Source of the DNA: Blastococcus sp. TF02-8 | GTDB lineage: Bacteria; Actinomycetota; Actinomycetes; Mycobacteriales; Geodermatophilaceae | Assembly: GCF_003319175.1 (NCBI RefSeq) | Contig: NZ_QOHK01000001.1 | Span: forward strand, 248,001-312,000 | Length of the DNA stretch: 64,000 nucleotides | Direction of reading: 5' to 3' | In this document: positions 28,066 through 36,740 of the stretch, piece by piece | How the letters are laid out: each line of letters opens with the position of its first letter | How positions within the stretch are numbered: the stretch's first letter is position 1 | The notes under the pieces: generated by a model | Database searches by the model: none | Told to the model about the DNA's origin: nothing | The model's input: only the letters and a program-made list of their open reading frames with translations | Program-made: the position numbers and the translations under genes

Positions 28066-29271
28066 GTGCGCTCAGTGCGGCCGGACGGCCTTCCCCGTGA
28101 GGTCCGGATCCTCGCCGTCGTCGCCTTCGTCGTCGCCCTCGGCTTCGGCATCGTGGCACCGGCGATCCCCCTCTTCGCGCGCGACTTCGGCGTCGGCCGC
28201 ACGGCGGTGGGCCTCGCGGTCAGCGCGTTCGCGTTCTTCCGATTCGTCTCGGCCTTCGGCGGCGGCACGCTGGTCGAGCGGTTCGGCGAACGGATCGTGC
28301 TCGCCACCGGCCTCGGGCTGGTCGCCGTGACGACCGGTCTGGCCGGGCTGGCCGGCTCCTTCCCGCTGTTCCTCACCCTGCGCGCGGCCGGTGGGATCGG
28401 CAGCGCGATGTTCACGGTGTCCGCGCTCTCGCTGCTGTTCCGGGTCGCGCCCCCCACCCACCGCGGGCGCGCCGCGGCGACCTGGCAGGGCGGCTTCATC
28501 CTCGGCGGCATCGCGGGGCCCGCGGCCGGCGGGCTGCTGGCCGAGCTCTCGCCGCGGCTGCCGTTCTTCCTCTACGCGGGCTTCCTGCTCGTCGCCGGCG
28601 CCGTCGCGCTGGTCCTGCTCAGGGCGGCTCCCGAGCAGGGCGACGGTGCCCCCTCCCCCGGGCCGGACCTGGAACCCGGGCCGGTGCGGCTGACCACGGC
28701 GCTGCGCTCGCGCGCCTACGTCGCCGCACTGGTCGCCAACCTCGGCACCGGGTGGTTCCTCTTCGGCGTGCGCAACTCGATGGTCCCGCTGTACGTCACC
28801 GAGGAGCTCGGCCGCACCGTGGCCTGGGCGGGCGCGGGGCTGCTCGCCGGCTCCCTGGCCCAGGCGCTGGGGCTGCTCCGCTCCGGCCGGCTGGTCGACC
28901 AGTGGGGGCGGCGGCCCTCCCTGGTGCTGGGCTCGGCACTGGCCACCGCCTCCGTGGGCGCGCTGGTGCTCCCGCCGCAGCTGCTGGTCTTCCTCGCCGC
29001 GATGGCCCTGTTCGGCCTGGCGGCGTCGCTGTTGTCGAGCGCACCGGCGGCGCTGGTCGCCGACATCAGCCCCGCGCGGGGCGGGCGCCTCGTCGCGGTG
29101 TTCCAGATGTCGGCCGACCTCGGTGCCGTCGCCGGTCCGCTCGTGGCCGGCTGGCTCGCCGACGTCGCCTCGTTCCAGTGGGCCTTCGCCGCCACCGCGG
29201 TCGTGGTCGGGGCGGGCCTCCTGGCCGCGCTGTCCCTGCCCCGGTCGGTCACCTCGCCCGGACCTGGCTGA
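28066..29271 (+). CDS. MFS transporter, 12-TM
   Basis: Four hundred and one residues from GTG 28066. Twelve hydrophobic segments with the MFS loop 2-3 signature (GGTLVERFGERIV) and the equivalent in the second half (SGRLVDQWGRRPSL). The central loop (about 190-215) is hydrophilic, separating two six-helix halves. The closest general type is the DHA1-like drug or metabolite exporter. The gene is divergent from the chemoreceptor, with 189 bases between starts. Substrate unknown. Confidence 0.87.
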   Translation: MRSVRPDGLPREVRILAVVAFVVALGFGIVAPAIPLFARDFGVGRTAVGLAVSAFAFFRFVSAFGGGTLVERFGERIVLATGLGLVAVTTGLAGLAGSFPLFLTLRAAGGIGSAMFTVSALSLLFRVAPPTHRGRAAATWQGGFILGGIAGPAAGGLLAELSPRLPFFLYAGFLLVAGAVALVLLRAAPEQGDGAPSPGPDLEPGPVRLTTALRSRAYVAALVANLGTGWFLFGVRNSMVPLYVTEELGRTVAWAGAGLLAGSLAQALGLLRSGRLVDQWGRRPSLVLGSALATASVGALVLPPQLLVFLAAMALFGLAASLLSSAPAALVADISPARGGRLVAVFQMSADLGAVAGPLVAGWLADVASFQWAFAATAVVVGAGLLAALSLPRSVTSPGPG

Positions 29272-29309
29272 CCGGACGGGCCGGTCACCGACGAGTTGCT
29301 TAGCCGTTC

Positions 29310-29315
29310 TAACCT
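29310..29315 (+). promoter_or_regulatory. Leaderless -10 box for DHA2 transporter
   Basis: TAACCT lies seven bases before GTG 29323, with no Shine-Dalgarno in between, so the transcript probably starts at or beside the GTG. Confidence 0.5.
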
Positions 29316-29322
29316 CGGTCGG

Positions 29323-30786
29323 GTGAGCGGTGGTCAGGGTGGGGCGTCGGGTGTCGGGTTCCGGTCGGAACGGGGCCCGGTCCTCATCGGCGTCATGCTC
29401 TCGACCGGCCTGGTGGCCATCGACTCGACGATCATCGCCACCGCCGTCCCGTCGATCGTCGACAGCCTGGGCGGCTTCGCCGAGTTCCCGTGGCTCTTCT
29501 CGGTCTACCTGCTCGCCCAGGCGGTGACCGTCCCCGTCTACGGCAAGCTGGCCGACGTCTTCGGCCGCAAGCCGGTGATGCTCTTCGGCATCGGCCTGTT
29601 CCTGCTCGGCTCCGTCCTGTGCGGCCTGGCCTGGAACATGACGGCGCTGATCGCCTTCCGGGCGGTCCAGGGCCTCGGCGCCGGCGCGGTCCAGCCGATG
29701 TCGATGACGATCGTCGGTGACCTCTACTCCCTGGAGGAGCGGGCGAAGGTCCAGGGGTACATCGCCAGCGTCTGGGCGATCTCCTCGGTCGTCGGCCCGA
29801 CGCTGGGCGGCGTCTTCTCCGAGTACGTGAGCTGGCGATGGATCTTCTTCGTCAACGTGCCCCTGTGCCTGGTCGCCGCGGCCATGATCGGGCTGCGGTT
29901 CGACGAGCGGGTCGAGCGGCGGCGCCCGCGCGTCGACTACATCGGCGCCGCCACGCTCACCACCGCGCTGACCCTGCTGATCCTCGGTCTGCTGGAGGGC
30001 GGCGAGGCCTGGGCGTGGTCCTCCGCCCCGAGCATCGCGGTGCTGGCCGGCGGCGCGGCGCTGCTGGCGGTCTTCGTGCTCGTCGAGCGGCGGGCGGCGG
30101 ACCCGGTGGTCCCGCTGCACCTGCTGCGCCGCCGGCTGCTGGTCGCCACCAACCTGGTGGCCGCCTGCGTCGGCGCGATCCTGCTGGGGCTCACCTCCTA
30201 CGTGCCGACCTTCGTGCAGGAGGTGCTGGGGACCGGGCCGCTGGTCGCGGGCTTCGCGCTCGCCGCGCTCACCATGGGCTGGCCCATCTCCGCGTCGCTG
30301 GCCGGCCGGGTGTACCTGCGCATCGGCATCCGGGCGACCGCCCTCCTGGGCAGCGCCGTCGTCGTCGCCGGCGCGGGGCTCCTCCTCGCGCTGGACGAGG
30401 GGGCGAGCGTGGTGCAGGTGGGCGTCACGTCGTTCGTCATCGGTCTCGGCATGGGCTTCACGGCCGCCCCCACGCTGATCGCCGCGCAGTCCGCCGCACA
30501 GTGGCAGGAGCGGGGCGTGGTCACCGGGGCGAACATGTTCTTCCGCTCCGCGGGCAGCGCCGTCGGGGTCGCGGTGTTCGGCGCGCTGGTCAACGCGCGT
30601 CTCGGAGGAGCCGACGTCGAGGGCGGCGGGGTCTCCCCCGACGCGCTGACCTCCGCGGTGCACCTGGTCTTCCTGGCGACGGCGGTGCTCGCGGTCGCCA
30701 TGCTGGCCGCCGTGCTGCTCATGCCCCGCGACCGCGGCCGGGCGCAGGGCGAGCCGCGGGCCGCGGAGCCCGTCGCCGCGGCCTGA
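29323..30786 (+). CDS. MFS drug-efflux transporter, DHA2 type
   Basis: About 487 residues from GTG 29323; an upstream in-frame start at 29296 would place the -10 box inside the gene, so the later start is preferred. Fourteen hydrophobic segments; VLIGVMLSTGLVAIDSTIIATAVPSIV (motif D1), GKLADVFGRKPVMLFG (motif A), VGPTLGGVFSEYVSWRWIFFVNVP (motif C and the WRWIFF loop) are those of EmrB/QacA-type antiporters. Proton-driven export of drugs or metabolites is expected. It follows another MFS gene by 51 bases, but its own promoter suggests independent transcription. Confidence 0.9.
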   Translation: MSGGQGGASGVGFRSERGPVLIGVMLSTGLVAIDSTIIATAVPSIVDSLGGFAEFPWLFSVYLLAQAVTVPVYGKLADVFGRKPVMLFGIGLFLLGSVLCGLAWNMTALIAFRAVQGLGAGAVQPMSMTIVGDLYSLEERAKVQGYIASVWAISSVVGPTLGGVFSEYVSWRWIFFVNVPLCLVAAAMIGLRFDERVERRRPRVDYIGAATLTTALTLLILGLLEGGEAWAWSSAPSIAVLAGGAALLAVFVLVERRAADPVVPLHLLRRRLLVATNLVAACVGAILLGLTSYVPTFVQEVLGTGPLVAGFALAALTMGWPISASLAGRVYLRIGIRATALLGSAVVVAGAGLLLALDEGASVVQVGVTSFVIGLGMGFTAAPTLIAAQSAAQWQERGVVTGANMFFRSAGSAVGVAVFGALVNARLGGADVEGGGVSPDALTSAVHLVFLATAVLAVAMLAAVLLMPRDRGRAQGEPRAAEPVAAA

Positions 30787-30798
30787 GCGCGCGCCGGG

Positions 30799-31011
30799 CT
30801 ACGAGCTGCGGTCGCCGCCGCGCGGCGACCGCGACGCCAGCCAGGACTCCCAGTCCGAGCGTCCGCGGCGGCTCAGCCCGGCCACCAGGGCCACGGCGAC
30901 GACGAGTGCGACCACCGCGGCCAGCCCCACGACGACCGCGACGGTCTGCCACTCGAACAGCGGCGGGACCGTCATGCTGCCCGGAGGCGGCGTGGTCGTG
31001 GCGGGATCCAT
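30799..31011 (-). CDS. Small single-pass membrane protein
   Basis: Seventy residues from ATG 31011. A short N-terminal tail (PATTTPPPGSMTVPPLF) precedes one long hydrophobic helix (VAVVVGLAAVVALVVAVALVAGL), then a basic, arginine-rich cytoplasmic tail (SRRGRSDWESWLASRSPRGG). The positive-inside pattern gives N-out, C-in topology. No family is recognised. The gene converges on the MFS transporter with 12 bases between stops, and its start faces the DivIVA-like gene. Confidence 0.5.
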   Translation of the reverse strand: MDPATTTPPPGSMTVPPLFEWQTVAVVVGLAAVVALVVAVALVAGLSRRGRSDWESWLASRSPRGGDRSS

Positions 31012-31099
31012 GGCACCAGGGTGCGCGACCGCGGCGGACGGGAAACCGCTGTGCCGCCCGGCTCACCCCGACGGGGCAGGCGCAAGGCTCGGCCGGAGG

Positions 31100-31173
31100 G
31101 CGGGTCACCCCGTCCGGGTGACCCGCTCCGGTCTCGGAACGCCAGGCGTCGTGACCCGCCGTAGCGTTCCGAG
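31100..31173 (+). promoter_or_regulatory. Two inverted repeats and -10 box before DivIVA-like gene
   Basis: GCGGGTCACCC (31100-31110) and its complement (31116-31126) form an 11-bp stem with a 5-nt loop. CTCGGAACG (31133-31141) and CGTTCCGAG (31165-31173) form a second, wider pair. TAGCGT at 31162-31167, 38 bases before ATG 31206, fits a -10 box, so the second repeat would flank the promoter. Protein binding or a hairpin are both possible. Confidence 0.45.
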
Positions 31174-31205
31174 GCGATCTACGTCACGACGCCGGGAGGC
31201 AGAGG

Positions 31206-32165
31206 ATGAGCACGCAGACCCACGTCGTGGACCACACGGCAGCGCCGGTCGGGGCCGACGCCACCGACGAGGTGCCCACCGCGGTCGAGCGGGACCGGCC
31301 GAAGGTGTCCGGCGATCTCGCCGACGTGCTGGGCTCGGCCCCGATGTTCCGCCGTGCCGTCGCCGGCTACGACCGCTTCGAGGTCGACACCTACGTCCGC
31401 TGGGCCGAGGAGGAGCTGGCCACGGCCGAACGCGAGCGCGAGCACCTGATGGTGCGCCACCTGAACACCGTCGCCGCGCTCGACGACGCCCGCCGGCTGC
31501 TCGACCACTCCAGCAGTGGCCGTGAGCTGCTCGGCACCTCCCAGCGCATCGGCACGTTGCTGGCCGCGGCCGCCGACGAGGCCGACGGCATCCGGGCCGA
31601 CGCGCAGGCCGAGCGCGCCGCCGCTGCGGAGGCGGCCGCCCGCCTCTCCGCCGAGGCGGCGCAGGCGCTGGCCGCGGCCGACGACGAGGCGGCGCGCCGG
31701 CTGGCCCTGGCCGCCGAGCAGGCGGCAGGTCTGCTCGCCGATGCCCGGGCCACCGTCGAGGATGCGGAGCGCACCGGCGCCGAGCTCCGCGCCGAGGCCG
31801 AGCGCTACCTGGCCGAGGCCCGGCTCACCGGACGGCTGGCCGAGGAGGACGCCGACCGGCTCCGGCAGCGCGCGGCCGAGCACGCGCTGGCGTCCCACGA
31901 GCAGGCCAGGCAGGAGATCGTGCGGATGCTCGCCGTCGGCCGCGAGGAGCGCCGGCGCGCCGACGAGGAGGCCGCCGGGGAGCGCCGCCGGCTGGACGAC
32001 GCGGCAGCCGCGCGCCGGTCCGCGCTCCTGGCCGAGACCGAGGCTCTGGAGGCCCGGCTGGTCGCCCTGCGCGCCGAGGCCGCGGCCCTCAGCTCCCCCA
32101 CGCCCGCCGCGACCGGTGGCTGGTGGACCTCGGCGGCCCTCCGGTGGCGGTCCCGCTCGGCCTGA
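31206..32165 (+). CDS. DivIVA-like coiled-coil protein
   Basis: Three hundred and nineteen residues from ATG 31206 (GGGAGGCAGAGG precedes). A disordered acidic N-terminus leads to FRRAVAGYDRFEVDTYVRWAEEELATAE, the DivIVA/Wag31 signature GYxxxEVDxYV. The rest, to about residue 285, is an almost unbroken Ala/Glu/Arg-rich coiled coil (ADEADGIRADAQAERAAAAEAAARLSAEAAQA). DivIVA proteins bind curved membrane and organise polar growth or division in actinobacteria. The first domain is displaced to about residue 50 rather than lying at the N-terminus, so this is a relative, not the canonical Wag31. Confidence 0.78.
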   Translation: MSTQTHVVDHTAAPVGADATDEVPTAVERDRPKVSGDLADVLGSAPMFRRAVAGYDRFEVDTYVRWAEEELATAEREREHLMVRHLNTVAALDDARRLLDHSSSGRELLGTSQRIGTLLAAAADEADGIRADAQAERAAAAEAAARLSAEAAQALAAADDEAARRLALAAEQAAGLLADARATVEDAERTGAELRAEAERYLAEARLTGRLAEEDADRLRQRAAEHALASHEQARQEIVRMLAVGREERRRADEEAAGERRRLDDAAAARRSALLAETEALEARLVALRAEAAALSSPTPAATGGWWTSAALRWRSRSA

Positions 32166-32177
32166 CGGCCCCGGCCG

Positions 32178-33050
32178 TCACTCGAAGACGACGGTCCGGT
32201 TCCCGTGGATCACGACCCGGTTCTCGGTGTGCCACCGCACCGCGTGCGCGAGTGCCCGGGTCTCGGCCTCCCGGCCCCGGGCGGCGAGCTCGTCGGGGTC
32301 CAGGGCGTGGTCGACCCGCAGCATCTCCTGCTCGATGATCGGCCCCTCGTCGAGGTCGGCCGTCACGTAGTGCGCGGTCGCCCCGATGAACTTCACCCCG
32401 CGGGCGTGCGCCTGGTGGTAGGGCCGGGCGCCCTTGAAGCTCGGCAGCATCGAGTGGTGGATGTTGATCGCCCGGCCCTCGAGGTGGCGGCACAGGTCGT
32501 CGCTGAGGATCTGCATGTACCGGGCCAGGACCACCAGCTGGACGCCCTCCTCGCGGACGATGTCCAGCAGCGCCGCCTCGGCCTCGGCCTTGGTCTCGCG
32601 GGTCACGGGGATGTGCCGGAAGGGGACGCCGTAGAAGTCCGCGATGTTGGCCAGATCCGGGTGGTTGGAGACGACCGCGACCACGTCGAGGTTGAGCTCG
32701 CCGATGGAGTTGCGGAACAGCAGGTCGATCAGGCAGTGGGCGTACCTGCTCACCATGATCAGCACCCGCTGGCGCTCCGCGGCGTCGGCCAGCCGCCAGT
32801 TCATCGCGAACCGTGCGGCGGTCTCCTCGAAGGCCGCGCACAGCGCCGGGAAGTCCAGCGGACCGCCCTCGAGGTGGGCGAACTCGACCCGCATGTAGAA
32901 CATGCCGCTGGTCGGGCTGTCGAACTGGTGGCTCTCCAGGATCGTGCAGTGCTGCTCCATCAGGAACCCCGACACCGCGTAGACGATGCCGGGCGAGTCC
33001 TGGCAGGAGAGCACCAGGACACCGTGCTGGGCGCCGGCGAGCCGCGTCAT
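32178..33050 (-). CDS. purU: Formyltetrahydrofolate deformylase
   Basis: Two hundred and ninety residues from ATG 33050. An N-terminal ACT domain (VLVLSCQDSPGIVYAVSGFLMEQHCTILESHQFD) precedes a formyltransferase-fold domain with INIHHSMLPSFKGARPYHQA and HYVTADLDEGPIIEQE, which hold the catalytic Asn-His-Asp. It hydrolyses 10-formyl-THF to formate and THF. Next to the O-demethylation cluster, whose methyl groups end on THF, this activity would regenerate free THF and discharge the C1 unit as formate. That link is inference from proximity: the gene is about 12 kb from the demethylase and has its own promoter region. Confidence 0.93.
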   Translation of the reverse strand: MTRLAGAQHGVLVLSCQDSPGIVYAVSGFLMEQHCTILESHQFDSPTSGMFYMRVEFAHLEGGPLDFPALCAAFEETAARFAMNWRLADAAERQRVLIMVSRYAHCLIDLLFRNSIGELNLDVVAVVSNHPDLANIADFYGVPFRHIPVTRETKAEAEAALLDIVREEGVQLVVLARYMQILSDDLCRHLEGRAINIHHSMLPSFKGARPYHQAHARGVKFIGATAHYVTADLDEGPIIEQEMLRVDHALDPDELAARGREAETRALAHAVRWHTENRVVIHGNRTVVFE

Positions 33051-33299
33051 CGCGCCTCCCTCAGGTCGGGCCGCCGCGGCCGGCCCACCGGCCGCGTCCG
33101 GGTCTGCGCTGAACCTATGCAGGGCGGCGAGTGTGACGGATGCCGCAGATGACGTCTCGTGGACGGCGGGTCCTGCCGCCCCGCCCGCGACAATCGACGT
33201 AGGCGCGGGCGCCGCGCGGGCGCTTGTCGGGCCGACGGCGGGCGCGCACCCTGGCCGCACTGCCCGCCCGGGCACCGACGCCGCGCACCCGGAGGACCG

Positions 33300-33929
33300 A
33301 TGGCCCGCATGCACGCCCGCTCCACGACGATCTACGGTGAGCCCGGCGCGGTGGAGGCCGGCATCGCCTACGTGCGCGACGAGGTGATGAGCGAACTGGG
33401 CACCGTGGCCGGCTACGTGGGGTTGTCGATGCTCGCCGACCGGGCCACGGGGCGGTGCATCGTCACCACCTCCTGGGCCGACGAGACGGCGCTGCGGGCC
33501 AGCGAGGAGCGCGTCCGGTCCCTGGCCGAGCGGACGGTGGCCTCCCTCGGGGGCGCCCCTGTGCTGGAGGAGTGGGAGGTGGCCGCCATGCACCGCGTGC
33601 ACGAGCCGCACCCGGCGGCAGCCGGCCGGGTGACCTGGCTGCGCACCGACCCCGACGGCGTCGACCGCGCCGTCGACGCCGTCCGGCTCTCCCTCATGCC
33701 CAAGCTCGACGACCTGCCGGGGTTCTGCGGCGTCAGCGTCCTGACGCGCCGGGCCGACGGCCTCGCCGTCGCGTCGGTCTCCTACGACACCCGCGCGGAC
33801 CTCGAGCAGGCTGCCGAGGGCGCCCGGGAGTTCCGGGAGGAGTTCGCGCCCACGATGGGCATCGAGGCCGTGGACACCGCCGACTTCGAGGTGGCCATCG
33901 CCCACCTGCGGGTGCCCGAGACGATCTGA
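33300..33929 (+). CDS. Tandem antibiotic-biosynthesis-monooxygenase-like protein
   Basis: Two hundred and nine residues from ATG 33300, with GGAGG at 33291. The chain has two similar halves of the dimeric alpha/beta-barrel type (about 1-100: HARSTTIYGEPGAVEAGIAYVRDEV to MLADRATGRCIVTTSWADETAL; 105-205: WLRTDPDGVDRAVDAVRLSLMPKL to VLTRRADGLAVASVSYDTRADL). Single-domain members are monooxygenases, haem-degrading enzymes or cyclases; fused pairs are common, with unknown substrates. It is divergent from purU and converges on ligJ with 22 bases between stops. Confidence 0.65.
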   Translation: MARMHARSTTIYGEPGAVEAGIAYVRDEVMSELGTVAGYVGLSMLADRATGRCIVTTSWADETALRASEERVRSLAERTVASLGGAPVLEEWEVAAMHRVHEPHPAAAGRVTWLRTDPDGVDRAVDAVRLSLMPKLDDLPGFCGVSVLTRRADGLAVASVSYDTRADLEQAAEGAREFREEFAPTMGIEAVDTADFEVAIAHLRVPETI

Positions 33930-33951
33930 GCCGTCCCGGGCACCCGCCCGG

Positions 33952-34971
33952 TCAGCCCAGCCGCGCGGCCAGCCGCGGGTAGACCCGCCGCACGTTGTGC
34001 TCGAACACGTCCGCGCGGGCCTGCTCGTCCAGCGCGCCCTTGTCGAAGGCGGCGTCGATGTAGCGGCGGGTGTCGTCGTAGTGGTGGCCGGTGCGCTCGT
34101 CGATGCCGCGCACGGCGCCGACCATCTCCGAGCCGAACAGGACGTTCGGGGTGTCGATCACCTCGAGCAGGAGGTCGATCCCGGGCTGGTGGTAGACGCA
34201 GGTGTCGAAGAAGACGTTGCCCATCACGTTGGTCTCCACCGGCGGCTGCCCGAGCATGTCGGCCAGCCCGCGGTACCGGCCCCAGTGGTAGGGCACCGCT
34301 CCCCCGCCGTGCGGGATCACCAGCCGCAGCTCGGGGAGGTCGGTGAACAGCTCCCCCTGGATCAGCTGCATGAACGCCGTGGTGTCGGCGCTGATGTAGT
34401 AGGCACCGGTGGCGTGGAAGAACGGCGTCGCCGAACCCGAGACGTGCACCATCGCCGGCACGTCGAGCTCCACCATCGCCTCGTAGAACGGGTACCAGCT
34501 GCGGTCGGTCAGCGCCGGCGAGGTCCAGTGACCGCCGCTGGGGTCGGGGTTGAGGTTGCAGCCGACGAACCCGAGCTCCTCCACGCAGCGCCGCAGCTCG
34601 GCGATCGCCCCCTCGATCGGCGCCCCGGGCGACTGCGGCAGCTGGCAGACGCCGATGAACCGGTCGGGGTAGAGCGTCGTCACCCGGTGGACCAGGTCGT
34701 TGCTGCGGCGGGCCCACTCCAGGCTGACGGCCTCGTCGCCGACGTGGTGCGCCATGGCCGAGGCGCGCGGGGAGAACAGCGTGACGTCGATGCCGCGCTC
34801 GTCCATCAGGCGCAGCTGGCTGCCCTCGATGGTCTCCCGGATCTCGTCGTCGCTGATCGAGGGATAGGCCGGCGGCGTGGTGCCCGCCTTCCAGGCCGAC
34901 ACCTGCTCCTCGCGCCAGGCGGTGTGCGCCGCCGGGGCGGTGGTGTAGTGGCCGTGGCAGTCGATGATCAC
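33952..34971 (-). CDS. ligJ: 4-oxalomesaconate hydratase
   Basis: Three hundred and thirty-nine residues from ATG 34971, overlapping the upstream dehydrogenase by four bases. The start MIIDCHGHYTTAPAAH gives the HxH metal pair of the amidohydrolase fold; GFVGCNLNPDPSGGHW, VHVSGSATPFFHATGAYY, IPHGGGAVPYHWGR and LFGSEMVGAVRGIDERTGH closely follow the pattern I know for Sphingobium LigJ. It hydrates 4-oxalomesaconate to 4-carboxy-4-hydroxy-2-oxoadipate, the substrate of LigK, encoded in the same operon. The distinction from LigI (pyrone dicarboxylate hydrolase) rests on the YHWGR and GSEMVGAVRGID segments. Confidence 0.9.
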   Translation of the reverse strand: MIIDCHGHYTTAPAAHTAWREEQVSAWKAGTTPPAYPSISDDEIRETIEGSQLRLMDERGIDVTLFSPRASAMAHHVGDEAVSLEWARRSNDLVHRVTTLYPDRFIGVCQLPQSPGAPIEGAIAELRRCVEELGFVGCNLNPDPSGGHWTSPALTDRSWYPFYEAMVELDVPAMVHVSGSATPFFHATGAYYISADTTAFMQLIQGELFTDLPELRLVIPHGGGAVPYHWGRYRGLADMLGQPPVETNVMGNVFFDTCVYHQPGIDLLLEVIDTPNVLFGSEMVGAVRGIDERTGHHYDDTRRYIDAAFDKGALDEQARADVFEHNVRRVYPRLAARLG

Positions 34972-35747
34972 GCCGTCCCCTCCTGGGCGTCGCGCAGCTC
35001 GGCGAGCAGGTCACGGGCCGCGGCGGCCACCCGCGGGGTGACCCCCAGCTCGCCCAGCTGCTCGGTCGCCGCGGCCATCTCGTCGGCCCGCCGTCGGGCG
35101 TGCCGGTGGGTCCCCTCGACCAGCCGGTCGATGGTGCGGTCGTCGAAACCGGCCAGCTCGGCGCTGATGTTGCCGCGCAGCCAGTCCGCGCAGCCCGCCG
35201 CCTCGCCGGCGGCCAGCGCCTCCACCACGGCGGCGGCCAGGCCCTTGTAGAACACGCTGCGCAGGAGCTTGCGGGAGATCGCCTCCCCCACCGGGCCGGG
35301 CTGCACCGTGACCTCGGCTCCCAGCGGCGACAGGAGGTCGGCGTACCGCTGCGCCGCAGGACCCGAGACGAGCATCGGCGTGCGCAGGCCCTTGCCCGGC
35401 ACGGGCGCCATCAGGGCGACGTCGACGACGTCGACCCCCTCCCCCGCCGCCTCCGCCACGGCCGCCTTGACGCCGGGTGAGGCGGTGTTCAGCTCGCCCC
35501 ACACCGTGCCCGGGCGGAGCCCCGGGAGCGCGTTGGTCAGGGCGGTCAGCGCGTCGTGCGAGCTGTTCACGCTGAGCACGAGCTCGGCATCGGCGACCGC
35601 CTCGGCCTCGCTGCCGCGCGCCTGCACCCCCTCGACGGCGACGCCCTTCGGGTCGTAGCCGCGGACGTCGGCCCCGGCGGCGACGAGGTCGGCGGCGATC
35701 AGGGCACCGGCCTCGCCGAGCCCCAGCAGGGCTATGCGGGCGCTCAC
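34968..35747 (-). CDS. NAD(P)-dependent dehydrogenase of the 6PGDH/DUF1932 type
   Basis: Two hundred and fifty-nine residues from GTG 35747, overlapping the VOC dioxygenase gene by four bases. The N-terminal Rossmann fold ARIALLGLGEAGALIAADLVAAG is followed by VVDVALMAPVPGKGLRTPMLVSGP and a helical C-terminal domain with SRKLLRSVFYKGLAAAVVEAL, the pattern of NAD-binding_2 plus DUF1932. It resembles 3-hydroxyisobutyrate or 6-phosphogluconate dehydrogenases, with a lysine in the last motif. It is not a LigC homologue (GFO/IDH family). Its place inside the ligKUJ operon suggests oxidation of a pathway intermediate, perhaps the hemiacetal of the ring-cleavage product. Confidence 0.8.
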   Translation of the reverse strand: MSARIALLGLGEAGALIAADLVAAGADVRGYDPKGVAVEGVQARGSEAEAVADAELVLSVNSSHDALTALTNALPGLRPGTVWGELNTASPGVKAAVAEAAGEGVDVVDVALMAPVPGKGLRTPMLVSGPAAQRYADLLSPLGAEVTVQPGPVGEAISRKLLRSVFYKGLAAAVVEALAAGEAAGCADWLRGNISAELAGFDDRTIDRLVEGTHRHARRRADEMAAATEQLGELGVTPRVAAAARDLLAELRDAQEGTA

Positions 35748-36706
35748 CCGGCAGCGCCCGGCTGCTCGACCGGCGGCGTGCCGTGGGTGTGGAACGTCGA
35801 GATCGTCTGCAGCCCCCAGGCCTGGCCCTTGGCCCGCTCGGCGGCGTTCCAGTCGATGGGCTGCCAGTCCGGCGCGAACACCAGCCGGGCGCCCGGGTTG
35901 TCCAGCTCGATCCGGTTGCCCGCCGGGTCCCAGACGTAGAGGAAGAAGCTCTGCTGGATGGTGTGCTTGTGCGGGCCGGTCTCGATGTGGATCCCGTGCT
36001 CCAGCGCCAGGTCGGCGGCGCGGATGACGTCGTCGCGGCTGTCGACGGCGAAGGACAGGTGGTGCAGCCGCCCGGCGGTCCCGGTGTTGTCCCGGGTCCA
36101 CACCGCGTCGTAGCCCTTGTTGGTGAACGTCGTCCAGCTGCCGGCCACGCCGTCGTCCAGCACGATCTGCTCGGTGATCATCCCGCCGAGCACGTCGACG
36201 GCGAAGTCGCGGTTGGCGACCGGGTCCACGGCCAGGTAGTTGATGTGGTCGATGCGGCGGACGCTCACGCCCCGGCCCGGATAGGCCTGCGCCTGGTTCT
36301 TGAGCGCCGGCCTGAGGTCGCCCTCGGGCCGGTACCACTCGCACTCGTAGTAGACGCCCATCTCGTGGCCGTCGGGATCGGTGAAGACGTACACCGGGCC
36401 GTACCCGGGATCGCCGTCCTGCCATCCCCGGCCCAGACCGGTGGCCTCGATGGCCGCCACCCGGCGCTGCAGCGCCTCGGGGCTGCTGGCCCGGAAGTTC
36501 GTGCGTCCGACCCCGGGGCGGGGCGCCGCGGTCAGCTTGATCGTGGTGTTCTCGTAGTCGTCCCACGCGCGCAGGAAGACCGAGTCACCCTGGCGGCCGT
36601 TCTCGGTCATGCCGAGGTAGCGGACGTAGAAGTCGAGGCACTCCTCGGGCTGGTCGGTCAGCAGCTCGACGTGGGCGAGGTGCGCGATGTCGTGCAGCGG
36701 CGGCAC
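35744..36706 (-). CDS. VOC-family extradiol ring-cleavage dioxygenase
   Basis: Three hundred and twenty residues from the start at 36706, overlapping the downstream gene by four bases. Two vicinal-oxygen-chelate domains are present (about 5-130 and 150-270). In the C-terminal domain RIDHINYLAVDP, GRLHHLSFAVDS and DPAGNRIELDNPG supply the two His and one Glu that bind Fe(II), as in catechol 2,3-dioxygenase. It opens a catechol ring next to one hydroxyl. It lies inside the operon for the lower gallate/protocatechuate route, which also has LigAB elsewhere, so the cluster has two unrelated ring-cleaving systems. The substrate may be a different catechol, for example a methoxylated one. Confidence 0.87.
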   Translation of the reverse strand: MPPLHDIAHLAHVELLTDQPEECLDFYVRYLGMTENGRQGDSVFLRAWDDYENTTIKLTAAPRPGVGRTNFRASSPEALQRRVAAIEATGLGRGWQDGDPGYGPVYVFTDPDGHEMGVYYECEWYRPEGDLRPALKNQAQAYPGRGVSVRRIDHINYLAVDPVANRDFAVDVLGGMITEQIVLDDGVAGSWTTFTNKGYDAVWTRDNTGTAGRLHHLSFAVDSRDDVIRAADLALEHGIHIETGPHKHTIQQSFFLYVWDPAGNRIELDNPGARLVFAPDWQPIDWNAAERAKGQAWGLQTISTFHTHGTPPVEQPGAAG

Positions 36707-36740
36707 GGGGGTCTCCTCTGGTCGGGTCGGCGGGGCGGGC

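Noticed and set aside
33952-34971. LigI (2-pyrone-4,6-dicarboxylate hydrolase)
   Set aside because: The amidohydrolase has the DCHGHYT start and the YHWGR and GSEMVGAVRGID segments of LigJ rather than the COG3618 pattern of LigI.
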